64,000 nt of DNA from Brachybacterium ginsengisoli (lineage in GTDB: Bacteria; Actinomycetota; Actinomycetes; Actinomycetales; Dermabacteraceae), in the NCBI RefSeq assembly GCF_002407065.1, contig NZ_CP023564.1, forward strand, positions 310,001-374,000. Reading direction: 5' to 3'. Shown piece by piece: positions 9,158-16,869 of this stretch; positions within the stretch are counted from its first letter, which is position 1; every line of letters begins with the position of its first letter. The position numbers and the translations under genes are program-made. A model generated the notes under the pieces. That model ran no database searches, was not told the origin of the DNA, and was given only the letters and a program-made list of their open reading frames with translations.

Positions 9158-9397
9158 GGAGGGCGCTCCACTCGATCGATGATTGGGACGTTTCAACATC
9201 GGGTCGTCAGTCACCTTCGACTGTTCGTGGCGGCGAGGTCGTGCGCTCAGCCGCTGGCGATGTGCGGTGAAGCAAACCATGGGAGCAGGGCACCGTCAAG
9301 GGCAACCGTTTGCCTGAATCTCGTCAGGCGCGTTCAATAGGCCACCTGACCTGTGCGTAGCTCTGTCAATCGAAAGGAAAAAATATGCCTCGCGAAG
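9158..9397 (-). promoter_or_regulatory. Control region of importer operon A with LacI-type operator motifs
   Basis: These 240 bases separate the first importer gene from the LacI gene on the same strand. The near-perfect palindrome GGCAACCGTTTGCC at 9301-9314 has the central CG typical of LacI operators. On the minus strand a TTGACG (9299-9294) follows at once, with a weak -10 candidate TTTGCT (9276-9271) at 17-base spacing. A second motif, TGTTGAAACG (9198-9189, minus), lies about 32 bases before the start codon and also occurs at 21-30. The neighbouring LacI protein is the obvious candidate regulator. Confidence 0.5.
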
Positions 9398-10399
9398 TCA
9401 GATCGTGGAGCCGCGCACGACGATCTGGGACGGGACGACGATCTGGCGATCAGCGACCTCTCGCCCCTCGAGCACGTCGAGGAGCAGGGTTCCTGCGAGA
9501 CGGCCGATCTCGGTGAGGTCCTGATCGATGCTGGTCAGACCCGGAACTGTGGCGTCCACCATGGCGTCCCAGTTCCCGAAGCCGGTGATGGCGACATCCT
9601 CCGGGATGCTCCGGCCGTGGGCCCGGAGGCGCTCGAGGGCGCCCCGGGCGATCTGGTCCGAATCGCAGCAGATCCCATCGAAGTCCACCCCCGAGGCGAT
9701 GGCGATGTCCACGGCTCGGCGTCCCCAGGCCTCGCTCCAGGTGCCGTGCATCGAGGGCTGCACCAGATGGTCCCCGGCGGCATCCCTGACCGCGGCGGCC
9801 TTGACCGGAGCGGTGCGCGCACGGAGCGGCCCGGAGATGTGGAGGAGGCGGGTTCTGCCGAGGGCGAGGAGGTGCTCCACAGCGAGCGTGATGCTGTGGG
9901 CACGGTCGCTCACCACGGCGAGCTCGTCGGGAGAATCCGGGGTGTCGAAGGTGTAGACGGTGGGAATGCTGCTGGTCAGCGGACCGCTGATCCCCTGAGG
10001 GCGGTTGGTGATGATCAGCCCGTCGACGCGACGCTCGTGCAGCGATCTCAGCAAGTGCTGCTCGCGCGCGTAGTCGTCTCGGGTGTCGCTGAGGATCACC
10101 GCCATCTTGCCCACGGCCAGTGCATCCTCGGCCCCCATCAGGATCGGCATGGAGAAACGGCCGAAGCTGTCGGTCGTCAGGAAGCCGACCGTGTACGAGC
10201 GCCCCTGCGAGAGGCCGCGCCCGCGCGGGTCCGCGACGAAGCCGAGCCGGTCGGCGACGGACTGCACGCGGTCACGGGTTTCCTGCTTCAGGGATCCGGT
10301 GCCGTTGAGCGCCTTGGAGACTGTGCCCACGGAGACTCCGGCTGCGCGTGCGACGTCGCCGATCCGTGCTTTGCCTGGAGATGTGCTGCGCGTGGGCAT
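9398..10399 (-). CDS. LacI-family transcriptional regulator (cluster A)
   Basis: The 333-residue protein has an N-terminal LacI helix-turn-helix (IGDVARAAGVSVGTVSKALN, about residues 13-32) and hinge, followed by a periplasmic-binding-protein-like effector domain with DGLIITNRP, CCDSDQIARGAL and ITGFGNWD. It should repress or tune the importer/PL4 operon downstream on the same strand, with a sugar fragment as inducer. The ATG at 10399 places the helix-turn-helix at the usual distance from the N-terminus. The ribosome site is weak and longer in-frame starts exist. It is about 107 bases below the stop of a second LacI gene. Confidence 0.92.
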   Translation of the reverse strand: MPTRSTSPGKARIGDVARAAGVSVGTVSKALNGTGSLKQETRDRVQSVADRLGFVADPRGRGLSQGRSYTVGFLTTDSFGRFSMPILMGAEDALAVGKMAVILSDTRDDYAREQHLLRSLHERRVDGLIITNRPQGISGPLTSSIPTVYTFDTPDSPDELAVVSDRAHSITLAVEHLLALGRTRLLHISGPLRARTAPVKAAAVRDAAGDHLVQPSMHGTWSEAWGRRAVDIAIASGVDFDGICCDSDQIARGALERLRAHGRSIPEDVAITGFGNWDAMVDATVPGLTSIDQDLTEIGRLAGTLLLDVLEGREVADRQIVVPSQIVVRGSTI

Positions 10400-10506
10400 G
10401 CGGGAACTGTACGACACCGGACTCTCGGACGGGTTCTCCTGGCACGGGTCGGTCTCGGCGTCGCCGGGTGGGCGGAAACCGATTGCCGTCGCGCCGGCGC
10501 CCGCCC

Positions 10507-11505
10507 TCACCGCACCGGCGCCGGCCCCACCGACTCCCGCCAGATGACCTCCGTGATCGACGGCTGGTCCATCGTCGGTGCGTCGCCCCGCATCACCCGC
10601 AGCAGCTCCTCGAGCAGCTCGCCGCCCTGGCGGTGGTGGTCGATGCGCACCGTGGTCAGCGAGGGGGCCATCCAGGCGCTGAGCGGCAGGTCGTTCCAGC
10701 CGGTCACGCTGAGCTCCTCGGGGACCCGCCAGCCGCGCTCGGCGGCGCCGCGGACCGCCCCGGCGGCGAGCAGGTCGTCGTCGGCGAGTACCGCGGTGGG
10801 GCCCGTGTCGGAGGGCAGGTCGAGCACTGTGCGCCGTGCGGCGTCGGGATCCCAGCCGCAGTCCACGACCTCCGCCGCGGGCAGGTCGAGCTGTTCGGCG
10901 GTGTGCAGGAACGACTCCCGGCGCCGCCGGGAGGAGGGGTGGGCATGGTCGCCGCCGAGCAGGAGGAGCGAGCGGTGACCGAGGTCCACGAGACCCGTGA
11001 CCAGCTCCGCCATCCGGTTCGCCTCGGAGAGCGGCCCCACGTCACGCAGCTTCCGGTCGTACACGGGGGCCGAGACGATCGGGGTGGTGCCCAGGCGGCG
11101 GCCCTCCGTCTCGGGGAGGTCGGTGAGCGAGAGGACCGCCTCGTACAGCCCGGAGTCGGCCAGCTCCACCACGCGCTCGTCGAGCCGGTCGCCCGGGGGC
11201 AGGGTCACCACCTCCACGCCGAACCCGGCGACCCGTGCGGCGTCGGTCGCGCCGCCGATCAGCTCGAGGGAGTGCCGGACCTCTCCGGCGGGGACGATGA
11301 GGGCGAGCCGTCCAGTCGAGCGGTTGCGCATCGCGCGGGCGACGAGGTTCGGGCGGTAGTCGAGCTGGGCGACGGCCTGGTCGATGTGGGCGGCCAGCAT
11401 CGGGGAGACGGCGGCGTCGCCGCGCAGGTGCCGGGAGACCGTCTGGTGCGAGACCCCGGCGAGACGGGCGACATCGCGGATGGTGGGCCGGCGGGCCTGC
11501 GTCAT
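10507..11505 (-). CDS. LacI-family transcriptional regulator (cluster B)
   Basis: The 332-residue protein begins with a LacI-type DNA-binding domain (RDVARLAGVSHQTVSRHLRG, about residues 10-29) and continues with an effector-binding domain (VLADDDLLAAGAVRG, SVTGWNDLPLSAWM). It is divergent from the large RG-I operon starting at 11897. Two copies of the LacI-type sequence TGACCGTTCA lie in the gap, one close to its own promoter side and one nearer the operon, so autoregulation plus control of cluster B is the simplest reading. GAGGAGG sits just before the ATG at 11505. Confidence 0.93.
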   Translation of the reverse strand: MTQARRPTIRDVARLAGVSHQTVSRHLRGDAAVSPMLAAHIDQAVAQLDYRPNLVARAMRNRSTGRLALIVPAGEVRHSLELIGGATDAARVAGFGVEVVTLPPGDRLDERVVELADSGLYEAVLSLTDLPETEGRRLGTTPIVSAPVYDRKLRDVGPLSEANRMAELVTGLVDLGHRSLLLLGGDHAHPSSRRRRESFLHTAEQLDLPAAEVVDCGWDPDAARRTVLDLPSDTGPTAVLADDDLLAAGAVRGAAERGWRVPEELSVTGWNDLPLSAWMAPSLTTVRIDHHRQGGELLEELLRVMRGDAPTMDQPSITEVIWRESVGPAPVR

Positions 11506-11572
11506 GGGGCCTCCTCGATGGGTGGGTCTCGGCGCCGACGGCGACGGTGCGCAGATCACGATCTCACAACGG

Positions 11573-11584
11573 GTGACCGTTCAT
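11573..11584. promoter_or_regulatory. LacI-type operator, copy 1 of the cluster B pair
   Basis: GTGACCGTTCAT has the central CG dyad of LacI operators. It lies 68 bases before the start of the divergent LacI gene. Its core TGACCGTTCA recurs as the reverse complement at 11732-11741, 150-160 bases away. Confidence 0.55.
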
Positions 11585-11728
11585 CCGGCATTCGGTCCGA
11601 CGGTTCCGAGTGACAGCCTCCGGGCCGCCCTCTCGGCGGGCCGGATGGCGCTGTGGAGAGCGAGTCCGCAGGTCCCGGGAGCGCGCCGATGCTCGGCGCC
11701 GACATCCATGAGTCCGCAGGTCATTGCA

Positions 11729-11744
11729 GAGTGAACGGTCACTC
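11729..11744. promoter_or_regulatory. LacI-type operator, copy 2 of the cluster B pair
   Basis: GAGTGAACGGTCACTC is a 16-base palindrome with a single mismatched pair around the central CG. It stands about 55 bases before the -35 element at 11800. Its core is the reverse complement of the site at 11573-11584, which supports binding by the same regulator and possibly DNA looping. Confidence 0.6.
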
Positions 11745-11799
11745 GGACGAGGGTGGACTGCAGGCCCGACGGGTCCCGGAACCTTTTTCAGGAAAGCGG

Positions 11800-11829
11800 T
11801 TGACAGCCAGAACTGGAACGATTCAAGAT
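11800..11829 (+). promoter_or_regulatory. Likely promoter of the cluster B operon
   Basis: TTGACA at 11800-11805 is a perfect -35 hexamer. CAAGAT at 11824-11829, 18 bases on, is the best -10 candidate but matches only three of six positions. The start codon of the first gene is at 11897. The rest of the 391-base gap (11506-11896) holds only the two operator copies. Confidence 0.45.
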
Positions 11830-11896
11830 GGCGCTCGTCGACGCGCTGCTGGGCTCACGGACGAGCCCGCCGAACCCCGGAGGAGGCGGAGACACG

Positions 11897-12553
11897 ATGA
11901 CCACGATCCACGCTTCGCCCCTCTCTGCCCCCGAGCACCTCGAGGGCTGGAGGGTCGAGGGGCCCATGGCGGCGAGCTTCCCGACCGGCCGGCTCCGCCT
12001 CGAGAGCGCCGTCGATCCTGCCGCGGGGCAGGCCGCGAACTTCGTCGCCTGGCTGCCCGTCGAGCACGAGGGCGATGTGCGCGTGTCCTGGAGCTTCCGC
12101 CCGCTGCGCGAGCCCGGCCTCGCGATGGTCTTCTGGTCCTCCCGCTCCCGGGTGGGCGGCTCGATCCACGACCCCGAGCTGCCGCCGCGCACGGGGGAGT
12201 ACGAGCAGTACCACTCGGGCGCCATCGACGCCTACCACCTCTCCTACTACCGCCGCAGGTGGCCCTCCGAGCGCAGCCTGCACACCTGCAACGTGCGCAA
12301 GAGCCATGGCTTCCACCTCGTGGCCCAGGGCGCCGACCCCCTGCCCCCGGTGCTCGACGCGGACCGCGACTACCGCCTGGTCCTCACCTGGCAGCGGAGC
12401 ACCGTCGACCTCACGATCGACGGCATCCCGTGCCTGCGCTGGACCGACGACGGCTCCGTGGGCGGCCCCGCCCACCGGGGCGGCGCGCTCGGTCTGCGGC
12501 AGATGGCGCCGCTGATCGCCGAGTACTCGGACCTCCTCGTGGAGGCGCTCTGA
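11897..12553 (+). CDS. DUF1961 (YesU-like) protein
   Basis: This 218-residue protein resembles the DUF1961 family, whose Bacillus member YesU is encoded in the rhamnogalacturonan locus. The fold is a lectin/glucanase-like beta sandwich by family knowledge. Visible motifs are FRPLREPGLAMVFWS, EYEQYHSGAIDAYHLSYYRR and SHGFHLVAQG. No signal peptide is seen. The role is not established; binding or cleaving an RG-I fragment is plausible. The ATG at 11897 is preceded by GGAGGCGGAG; an upstream in-frame Met at 11828 lies at the promoter and is unlikely. Its stop overlaps the next gene (ATGA). Confidence 0.8.
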   Translation: MTTIHASPLSAPEHLEGWRVEGPMAASFPTGRLRLESAVDPAAGQAANFVAWLPVEHEGDVRVSWSFRPLREPGLAMVFWSSRSRVGGSIHDPELPPRTGEYEQYHSGAIDAYHLSYYRRRWPSERSLHTCNVRKSHGFHLVAQGADPLPPVLDADRDYRLVLTWQRSTVDLTIDGIPCLRWTDDGSVGGPAHRGGALGLRQMAPLIAEYSDLLVEAL

Positions 12554-13233
12554 TGGGGCGGGCGGCGCAGGCGCTCTCGGGCGGGATGGATCTCGTCCTG
12601 CGCGCGCTGGTGCTCCAGGGCATCTGGCTGCTGGGCACGCTCGCGGGCGGCCTCGTGCTGGGCTGGGCCCCGGCGACCATGGCCGCGCTCGACGCCGCCA
12701 CCTGCGCCGAGCGGGGCGAGCCGATCCGCTGGCGGCGCGCCGCGCAGGTGTGGAGAGGCTCCTTCCTCCGCAGCCAGGTCACCCTGGGCCTGCCGGGGCT
12801 GTTCCTCGTGCTCGCGGTCGCCGCCGCGCTCAGCGGACTCCTGCCCGTCGGCCTCGAGGTCGTGCTGTGGCTCGCGGCCGGTCTGCTGCTCATCGCCCTC
12901 GCGCACATCCCCGACCTCGACCGCCGCTACCGCCTCCCGGCCACCCGGGTGCTCGGCCGGTCCCTCGTGCTGGGCCTCGCCCAGGCTCCCACCTCGCTGC
13001 TCATGCTGGCGGTCCTCGCGCTGTGGACCGGCATCGTCCTCGCCGTGCCCGGCCTCGCGCCCTTCCTCGGAGCGGGCGTGCCGCTGCTGGTCATCCACCA
13101 CCTCGTGGACCGGTCCCTGGACCGCAACGAGGACCTGCTCTCCCGCCCGGCGGATCCGCCGGACGGGTACCGGGCCCGACCGCCGAGGGGCACCGCCGCC
13201 CCGCCCCGGCCGCGCCCAGCAGCCACCGCCTGA
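12553..13233 (+). CDS. YesL-family (DUF624) membrane protein, copy 1
   Basis: The 226-residue protein has about five hydrophobic segments, a family-typical start (GGMDLVLRALVLQGIWLLG) and a basic Pro-rich tail. DUF624/YesL proteins sit beside LplABC-type importers in many Gram-positive bacteria, but their function is unknown. The start overlaps the stop of the DUF1961 gene (ATGA, 12551-12555), so translation is coupled. The binding protein of the importer follows 86 bases later. Two more YesL genes lie in this window (29416 and 34547), each inside a CUT1 importer operon. Confidence 0.8.
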   Translation: MGRAAQALSGGMDLVLRALVLQGIWLLGTLAGGLVLGWAPATMAALDAATCAERGEPIRWRRAAQVWRGSFLRSQVTLGLPGLFLVLAVAAALSGLLPVGLEVVLWLAAGLLLIALAHIPDLDRRYRLPATRVLGRSLVLGLAQAPTSLLMLAVLALWTGIVLAVPGLAPFLGAGVPLLVIHHLVDRSLDRNEDLLSRPADPPDGYRARPPRGTAAPPRPRPAATA

Positions 13234-13319
13234 GCCGCTACGCGTCGAGCTCCCCTCGACGCGGCACCACCTCCCTCGCGACGTCGCACCCCGCGGCGGC
13301 GCCACAGAAAGGAACAAGG

Positions 13320-14852
13320 ATGTTCTCTCGACGCACACTGCTCGGAGGCGCCACCGCCGGAGCCGCCACCCTCGGACTCGCCGCCTGCGGCGGCACCGGG
13401 GGAGGCTCGGGCGACGCCGGAGCCGAGATCACCTCGCTGCGGATCATGGCTCCGCTGCTCTCCGACACGGCACCGGACCCGGAGGGCGCGCTCCAGAAGG
13501 CCGTCGAGGAGCTCATCGGCATGCCTCTGGAGATCACCTGGGTCCCGAACTCCAGCTACGGCGACCGCGTCACCGTGACCATGGCGTCGGACAGCATCCC
13601 CCACGTCATGGTGCAGACCGGGAAGACCGCCGAGTTCGCGCAGACCGCCGAGGCCGGCGGCTACTGGGACCTCACCGACATCCTGCCCGAGTACCCGAAC
13701 CTCACGCCCGAGAGCGAGGAGGTCGCGCACGGGGCGAGCATCAACGGACGCACCTACGGCATCTTCCGCCTGCGCGATGCGATGCGCGCGGCGATCAGCA
13801 TCCGCAAGGACTGGCTGGACACCCTCGGCCTCGACGAGCCCGAGACCACCGACGACCTCATGGAGATCGCCCGCGCCTTCACCGAGGACGACCCCGCCGG
13901 GGACGGCTCGGCCACCACGGGCCTGATCATCCCGGCCTGGAGCGGGTACGGGAACAACGGCCCCTACGACCTCTGGGAGACCTGGCACGGCACCGCGAAT
14001 GTCTGGAAGGACGAGGGCGGGAAGCTCGTCCCGGCCTTCCTCGCCCCGGAGTTCCTCGAGGCGAACCGCACGATGCGCGAGATGGTCGAGGCCGGGCACG
14101 TCAACGCCGACTTCGCCACGATGGACAGCGCCACCTGGAACGAGCCCTTCTTCACCGGGCAGGGTGGCCTCATCGCGGACGTCTCCTCGCGCGGCATGCA
14201 GCTGATGGGCCTGTTCAAGGACGCGGACCCCGAGGCCTACGGCGACAAGGTCACCATGGTCGGGAACCTCAAGAACCCCGACGGGACCCTGTGGGCGCTG
14301 CCCACCCCGGGCTTCTCCGGCTATCTCTCCATCCCGAAGGCCGCGGTGCCGGGCGACGCCCAGCTCGCCACCGTGCTCGCCGCCCTGGACAAGCTCTCCT
14401 CCGAGGAGGGCCAGCGCCTGCTCAACAACGGCATCGAGGGCGTCAACTACGAGGTCGACGGAGGGCAGGCGGTCGCGATCGAGAGCGATGAGGCCTCGCT
14501 CGTGCAGAGCGACGTCTCCGCCTTCGCGCAGATCGGCAGCCAGTCCAACGGCTACATCGGCTATCCCTCCAAGCCGGAGGGAGAGGCCGAGGCCGCCCTG
14601 GACGAGAAGCGATTGGCCTTCCACGAGGAGGACTCGGCGTCCGCGGTGTTCAACCCCGGCGCTGCGTACATGTCGAAGTCCTATCTCCAGAACGGCGCGA
14701 TCCTCGACCAGATCGTGGTCGATGCCCGTCTGAAGTACCTGGCCGGCCAGATCGACGAGGCAGGTCTCACCGCCGAGCTCGAGCGCTGGACGAGCAGCGG
14801 CGGCCAGCAGGTGGTCGACGAGATGAACGAGCTGTACCAGGGCTCGAACTGA
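13320..14852 (+). CDS. Carbohydrate ABC importer substrate-binding lipoprotein (LplA type, cluster B)
   Basis: The 510-residue protein has a twin-arginine motif (FSRRTLLGG) and a lipobox LAAC with Cys23 as anchor. A type-1 solute-binding fold follows, with MASDSIPHVMVQTGKT and NGIEGVNYEVDGG, the latter shared with LplA/YtcQ proteins. It likely binds RG-I oligosaccharides made by PL11. GAAAGGAACAAGG precedes the ATG at 13320. A strong hairpin directly follows the stop and may let the binding protein be made in excess over the permeases. Confidence 0.92.
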   Translation: MFSRRTLLGGATAGAATLGLAACGGTGGGSGDAGAEITSLRIMAPLLSDTAPDPEGALQKAVEELIGMPLEITWVPNSSYGDRVTVTMASDSIPHVMVQTGKTAEFAQTAEAGGYWDLTDILPEYPNLTPESEEVAHGASINGRTYGIFRLRDAMRAAISIRKDWLDTLGLDEPETTDDLMEIARAFTEDDPAGDGSATTGLIIPAWSGYGNNGPYDLWETWHGTANVWKDEGGKLVPAFLAPEFLEANRTMREMVEAGHVNADFATMDSATWNEPFFTGQGGLIADVSSRGMQLMGLFKDADPEAYGDKVTMVGNLKNPDGTLWALPTPGFSGYLSIPKAAVPGDAQLATVLAALDKLSSEEGQRLLNNGIEGVNYEVDGGQAVAIESDEASLVQSDVSAFAQIGSQSNGYIGYPSKPEGEAEAALDEKRLAFHEEDSASAVFNPGAAYMSKSYLQNGAILDQIVVDARLKYLAGQIDEAGLTAELERWTSSGGQQVVDEMNELYQGSN

Positions 14853-14862
14853 CGATCGGCCG

Positions 14863-14895
14863 ACGGGGGCGCCGCACCGCACGCGGCGCCCCCGT
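14863..14895 (+). terminator. GC-rich hairpin after the cluster B binding-protein gene
   Basis: A perfect 13-base stem (14863-14875 pairing with 14883-14895) with a 7-base loop starts ten bases after the stop codon. No T-tract follows, so it is more likely a partial terminator or mRNA-stabilising element inside the operon than a full stop. Confidence 0.6.
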
Positions 14896-14919
14896 CCCCA
14901 CCACGAGGACGGATGGACC

Positions 14920-15915
14920 ATGGTCATGACCAACAGCCCCGGCGCCGCCGCGCCGGTCCCGCTGGCGGTGGAGGAGCCGCCCGCCCCCGCGGCGAGCGGC
15001 CCCCGCCGCCGACGGAGCCTGCTCCGGCGTCTGCGCCGCTCCCCGGTGCTCTACCTGATGCTGCTGCCGGGCATCGTGTACTTCGCGGTGTTCAAGTACG
15101 CCCCGATGTACGGCATCACGATCGCCTTCCAGGACTACCTGCCGTTCCTGGGGATGCAGGGCAGCCCCTGGGTGGGCTGGGACCACTTCCAGCGGCTGTT
15201 CAGCGGTCCGGACTTCGGGCGCCTGCTGAGCAACACCCTGATCCTGGCCTTCCTGAACATCGTCATCGCGTTCCCGGCGCCGATCATCGTGGCGCTGATG
15301 CTCAACGAGCTGCGCAAGCAGATGCTCAAGAAGTTCATCCAGACCGCGATCTACATCCCGCACTTCCTGTCCTGGGCGATCGTCTCGGGCCTGACCTACC
15401 TGCTGTTCGCGCTCGACATCGGCCCGATCACGGTGCTCTTCAACGATCTCTTCGGCGGTCGGGTCAACTTCCTGGCGGATCCCGACTGGTTCCGGCCGCT
15501 GATCATGACGCAGACCCTGTGGAAGGGCACCGGCTGGGGCACGATCATCTATCTCGCGGCGCTCGCGGGCGTGGACAAGCAGCTCTACGAGGCCGCGATG
15601 ATCGACGGCGCCGGCCGCTTCCAGCAGCTGCGCCACGTCACCATCCCCGCGATCATCCCGACGGTCATCATCATGCTGATCCTGAACATCGGGAACTTCC
15701 TGGACACCGGGTTCGAGCAGATCTACATGCTCACCAACTCGCTGAACCGCGACGTCGCGGACGTCTTCGACACCTACGTGTACTTCATGGGCATCACCAA
15801 CGGCGCCTACAGCTACTCGACGGCCATCGGCCTGTTCAAGTCGCTCGTCGGCCTCGTGCTGATCCTCGGGGCGAACTGGCTCGCCAAGAAGTTCACCGAG
15901 TCCTCACTGTTCTAG
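14920..15915 (+). CDS. lplB: Carbohydrate ABC importer permease, LplB/YteP type (cluster B)
   Basis: This 331-residue membrane protein has a basic N-terminus (GPRRRRSLLRRLRR) and about six spans. The EAA loop LYEAAMIDGAG lies near residue 223. LplB hallmarks are FKYAPMYGITIAFQDY and IPHFLSWAIV. It partners the LplC-type permease nine bases downstream and the binding protein upstream. The ATG at 14920 is used; an in-frame ATG at 14926 is equally possible. Confidence 0.92.
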   Translation: MVMTNSPGAAAPVPLAVEEPPAPAASGPRRRRSLLRRLRRSPVLYLMLLPGIVYFAVFKYAPMYGITIAFQDYLPFLGMQGSPWVGWDHFQRLFSGPDFGRLLSNTLILAFLNIVIAFPAPIIVALMLNELRKQMLKKFIQTAIYIPHFLSWAIVSGLTYLLFALDIGPITVLFNDLFGGRVNFLADPDWFRPLIMTQTLWKGTGWGTIIYLAALAGVDKQLYEAAMIDGAGRFQQLRHVTIPAIIPTVIIMLILNIGNFLDTGFEQIYMLTNSLNRDVADVFDTYVYFMGITNGAYSYSTAIGLFKSLVGLVLILGANWLAKKFTESSLF

Positions 15916-15923
15916 GAGCCCCG

Positions 15924-16802
15924 ATGTCCATCCAGCACGACTCCCGACGGGACCGGATCTTCGACGGCGTGAACATCGCGCTCCTGCTCGCCTTCGCGGC
16001 GGTCACGATCCTGCCGTTCCTCTACGTCCTCGCCGCCTCCTTCGCGAGCGAGTCCGAGATCGCCGCGCGACCGTTCTTCCTGTGGCCGGACTCGCCCACC
16101 CTGGAGACCTACCGCTACATCTTCTCGACCGACACCTTCCTGCGCTCCCTGGCGGTGACCATCGGGGTCACCGGTGTGGGCGCGCTGGTGCAGATCACGC
16201 TGACGATGCTGATGGCGTATCCGCTCTCGGACCCGAACCTCGTGGGCCGCGGTCTGATCATGCGCCTGGTGCTCTTCGCGATGCTGTTCTCCGGCGGCAT
16301 GATCCCGATGTTCCTGGTGGTCAAGCAGCTGGGCCTGCTGGACTCCTACTGGGCGCTGATCCTGCCGCTGGCGATCAACCCGTTCAACCTGATCGTCATC
16401 CGCACCTTCTTCCAGCAGCTCCCGCACGAGCTGCGCGAGGCCGCGGAGATCGACGGCGCCAACGAGTTCACGACCTTCTGGCGGATCATGCTCCCGCTGT
16501 CCAAGCCGGTCATCGCCACGTTCTCGCTGTTCTACGCGGTGAGCCTGTGGAACGACTTCATGTCCCCTCTGCTGTACATCTCGGACAGCTCGAAGTGGAC
16601 CCTGCAGATGTTCGTGCGCCAGGTGACGATCTCGAGCGATCCCTCGACCACGCTCGGCAACCTCGACCCCAACTACGTGCCGCCCAAGGAGGGCCTGAAG
16701 TTCGCGGTGATCGTCATCGCGACCCTCCCGATCATGCTCGTCTACCCCTTCCTCCAGAAGCACTTCGCCAAGGGCGTCATGATCGGCTCCGTCAAGGGCT
16801 GA
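15924..16802 (+). CDS. lplC: Carbohydrate ABC importer permease, LplC/YtcP type (cluster B)
   Basis: The 292-residue membrane protein has about six spans and an EAA loop (LREAAEIDGANE) near residue 170. It ends in YPFLQKHFAKGVMIGSVKG, the usual LplC tail. TAGGAGCC precedes the ATG at 15924. It completes the importer of cluster B, which again lacks an ATPase gene. Confidence 0.93.
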   Translation: MSIQHDSRRDRIFDGVNIALLLAFAAVTILPFLYVLAASFASESEIAARPFFLWPDSPTLETYRYIFSTDTFLRSLAVTIGVTGVGALVQITLTMLMAYPLSDPNLVGRGLIMRLVLFAMLFSGGMIPMFLVVKQLGLLDSYWALILPLAINPFNLIVIRTFFQQLPHELREAAEIDGANEFTTFWRIMLPLSKPVIATFSLFYAVSLWNDFMSPLLYISDSSKWTLQMFVRQVTISSDPSTTLGNLDPNYVPPKEGLKFAVIVIATLPIMLVYPFLQKHFAKGVMIGSVKG

Positions 16803-16869
16803 CCGGCGCTTCTCCCAGCAGTTCCTCAGCACCACTCCCCGCGATACCCATCCCCCGAACGGAGCAACG

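Noticed and set aside
9364..9369. A TTGACA on the minus strand near the end of the LacI-A gene as a promoter for cluster A
   Set aside because: No -10 element lies at 16-19 bases. The TTGACG at 9299-9294 beside the palindrome is a better candidate.
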